Translations under genes and position numbers: made by a program | From: Paenibacillus sp. SC116 | GTDB lineage: Bacteria > Bacillota > Bacilli > Paenibacillales > Paenibacillaceae | Length of the DNA stretch: 53,595 nt | Direction: 5' to 3' | NCBI RefSeq assembly: GCF_024733555.1 | Contig: NZ_JANIOF010000009.1 | Span: 1 to 53,595 of the forward strand | The notes under the pieces: model-generated | The model's input: the letters and a program-made list of their open reading frames with translations, nothing else | Databases searched by the model: none | Told to the model about the DNA's origin: nothing | Shown here: positions 52,350 to 53,595 of the stretch, piece by piece | Numbering within the stretch: the first letter of the stretch is position 1 | Layout: every line of letters begins with the position of its first letter

Positions 52350-53595
52350 TTATTCAGTGGCTTTATAGGTGAGTGGAAACTTATCATACAAAGTACGAAC
52401 CTGTTTCATCCCCCCCCATTTTTCAAATAATTCTGTTCCCCTTTTTTTAATCTGCTCAGACGTTTTGGGTGTACATGCATTTTCGCCGCTCTGTGCAAAA
52501 ATGATATATAAAATTCCGTCTTCTGTCCCTCCTATTTTGGGATTTGCAAGAACCCCAAGTTCCTCGGCAAGAGCTATAGAACCGATTCCTAAAGAATCAT
52601 CCGGTCCAACATCGCCTACGATTGCGTAGACGACTTTCCCATTCATCGTATTAATGACCGCGGCCAAATCCCCAATTTTAGCTCCCATCATATGACGAGC
52701 CGGAAGAGCTATGTAGGGAATTTCGGTGGCATTCAAATATCTGGTTGGATCAGTAACAGGCTTCTTGCAATCCGACAGAGCCGTTTTGGAAATATAGTAT
52801 CCAGGAGCAGGATCCTTGTCTCCTTGCATGATAGGATTTCCGGAAGGGTCCGTGACCAGGCCCCACCAGTACCCCTCAATGCCGGCCGTACTTAGAAAGT
52901 CTAGTGCTAAATCATTATTTTGATGGTAAGCTTTGGGGTCACCTGCAGCAGTCACGGCCATTTTACTAACAAAGAAATAGGTAGGCTCTTTTTTGCTAGC
53001 TGCTTTCCATATGGTGATCGTTGCTTGCAAGCCGTTATCATGGAATGTACTTTCCTTTATTTTATAGGGTGCGATAGTGGGGGAGGAAGGTCTTTGATCA
53101 GTGGGATGCTGCATGGCAGTAACCTTTGTATTTATCGTTAATATCTGACCTGCTCTAATATTTTCACTGGCCAAGCCATTCAGCTGCATGATGACTTGTT
53201 TCGTTGTATCAAATTTTGCGGCTATGGAGTCCAAGGTATTCCCAATTTCTACTTTATATCTTATTGTAGGCCTCATTGAATACTCCGTTGGCAAGCTTAG
53301 TTTGGGTGAGACGGTTTCGCTGGTTTGATAGTTAGGTACAACAGATTGTTTGGGGAGATTGTATCGGCCCGGAATTGTCAGTACTCGCCCTGGAACGACA
53401 AAATCACTGTCTAAGCCATTGGCTTGCATGATCGTTTGCTTGGTGGTGCCGAATTGTCGGGCTATGGAGTCTAATGTATCCCCCGGCTTCACCGTATAGG
53501 TCAATCTTTGTTCGGGTGAGACGGTTTCGCTGGTTTGATAGTTAGGTACAACAGATTGTTTGGGGAGATTGTATCGGCCCGGAATTGTCAGTACT
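52350..53595 (-). CDS. Multi-LysM plus GH75-like protein, 5' end outside window
   Basis: The frame is open to the right edge, so the N-terminus is missing; 415 codons are visible. The residues at the edge (VLTIPGRYNLPKQSV) are the end of one LysM unit; two further LysM domains follow (about 53504-53370 and 53270-53140). The GH75-like domain (about 53060-52380) has the family's AYHQNNDLALDFL, DPAPGYYISKTAL, GDLAAVINTMNGKVVYAIVGDVGP and GILYIIFAQSGE. The catalytic Asp (GDVGP) is kept, but the Glu expected nine residues later is Ile (LGIGSIALAEEL). A 70-residue unit is duplicated exactly at DNA level. Three bases separate it from the next gene. Confidence 0.75.
   Translation of the reverse strand, partial: VLTIPGRYNLPKQSVVPNYQTSETVSPEQRLTYTVKPGDTLDSIARQFGTTKQTIMQANGLDSDFVVPGRVLTIPGRYNLPKQSVVPNYQTSETVSPKLSLPTEYSMRPTIRYKVEIGNTLDSIAAKFDTTKQVIMQLNGLASENIRAGQILTINTKVTAMQHPTDQRPSSPTIAPYKIKESTFHDNGLQATITIWKAASKKEPTYFFVSKMAVTAAGDPKAYHQNNDLALDFLSTAGIEGYWWGLVTDPSGNPIMQGDKDPAPGYYISKTALSDCKKPVTDPTRYLNATEIPYIALPARHMMGAKIGDLAAVINTMNGKVVYAIVGDVGPDDSLGIGSIALAEELGVLANPKIGGTEDGILYIIFAQSGENACTPKTSEQIKKRGTELFEKWGGMKQVRTLYDKFPLTYKATE
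53304..53595. repeat. 210-bp tandem repeat in LysM-coding DNA
   Basis: Positions 53304-53385 are identical over 82 bases to 53514-53595, the window edge, giving a 210-bp (70-codon) period equal to one LysM domain plus linker. The copy may continue outside the window. Confidence 0.9.

Overview
The window reads as chromosomal DNA of a spore-forming Firmicute of the Paenibacillaceae, most likely Paenibacillus; the species cannot be fixed from the sequence alone. The evidence is a set of Bacillales housekeeping and sporulation neighbourhoods (bofA-yaaL-recR-ebfC-dnaX-SRP RNA; rpoE-pyrG-spo0F-fba-murA-rho-rpmE; ywiB-argS; speE-speB, pbpG, ywhD), strong AGGAGG-type ribosome binding sites, and TTG/GTG starts with well placed ribosome binding sites.

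Layout. 1-250: tandem promoters and boxA leader of an rRNA operon read leftward; the 16S gene should begin just outside the window. 250-5525 (minus): bofA, yaaL, recR, ebfC, dnaX, a PAS histidine kinase resembling sporulation kinases, and the SRP RNA. 5655-15925 (minus): AraC regulator, rpmE, a radical SAM protein, rho, murA, fba, spo0F, pyrG with a CTP-type attenuator, rpoE. 16.3-19.8 kb: a cytoplasmic subtilisin-like protease and a secreted M1 peptidase. 20.1-28.1 kb (minus): CstA pyruvate/peptide permease with a cre site, an ECF vitamin transporter (S, AA', T) and a LytS-LytT sensor pair, a set that suggests carbon-starvation and pyruvate sensing. 28.3-30.6 kb: argS and ywiB. 31-33.3 kb: two secreted proteins with overlapping stop and start codons (copper-amine-oxidase-N domain protein and S41 protease). 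33.6-34.5 kb: twin small proteins of a family I do not recognise. 34.7-44.1 kb: speB, speE, pbpG and ywhD, interrupted by a low-GC lipoprotein-free secreted protein and a divergent MMPL/TetR pair. 44.2-49.4 kb: M1 peptidase with a membrane partner, a c-di-AMP riboswitch with an NlpC/P60 hydrolase, and a photolyase. 49.5-53.6 kb is accessory: a small exported peptide, a broken GNAT gene, and a LysM / LysM-GH75 gene cluster that runs off the right edge.

How it works together. Several parts serve cell-wall and sporulation physiology: Spo0F and a candidate phosphorelay kinase, BofA, PBP2d with a forespore-type promoter, a c-di-AMP-controlled wall hydrolase, MurA, and the signal-peptide-less LysM proteins. 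Regulation is readable in many places: sigma-A promoters, a sigma-H promoter at spo0F, a sigma-G-like promoter at pbpG, a cre site at cstA, a GGGC-start attenuator at pyrG and about twenty intrinsic terminators.

The least explained material is the twin small proteins (33582-34474), the GH75-like domains that lack the expected catalytic Glu (51468-53060), and the secreted 36727-37776 protein.
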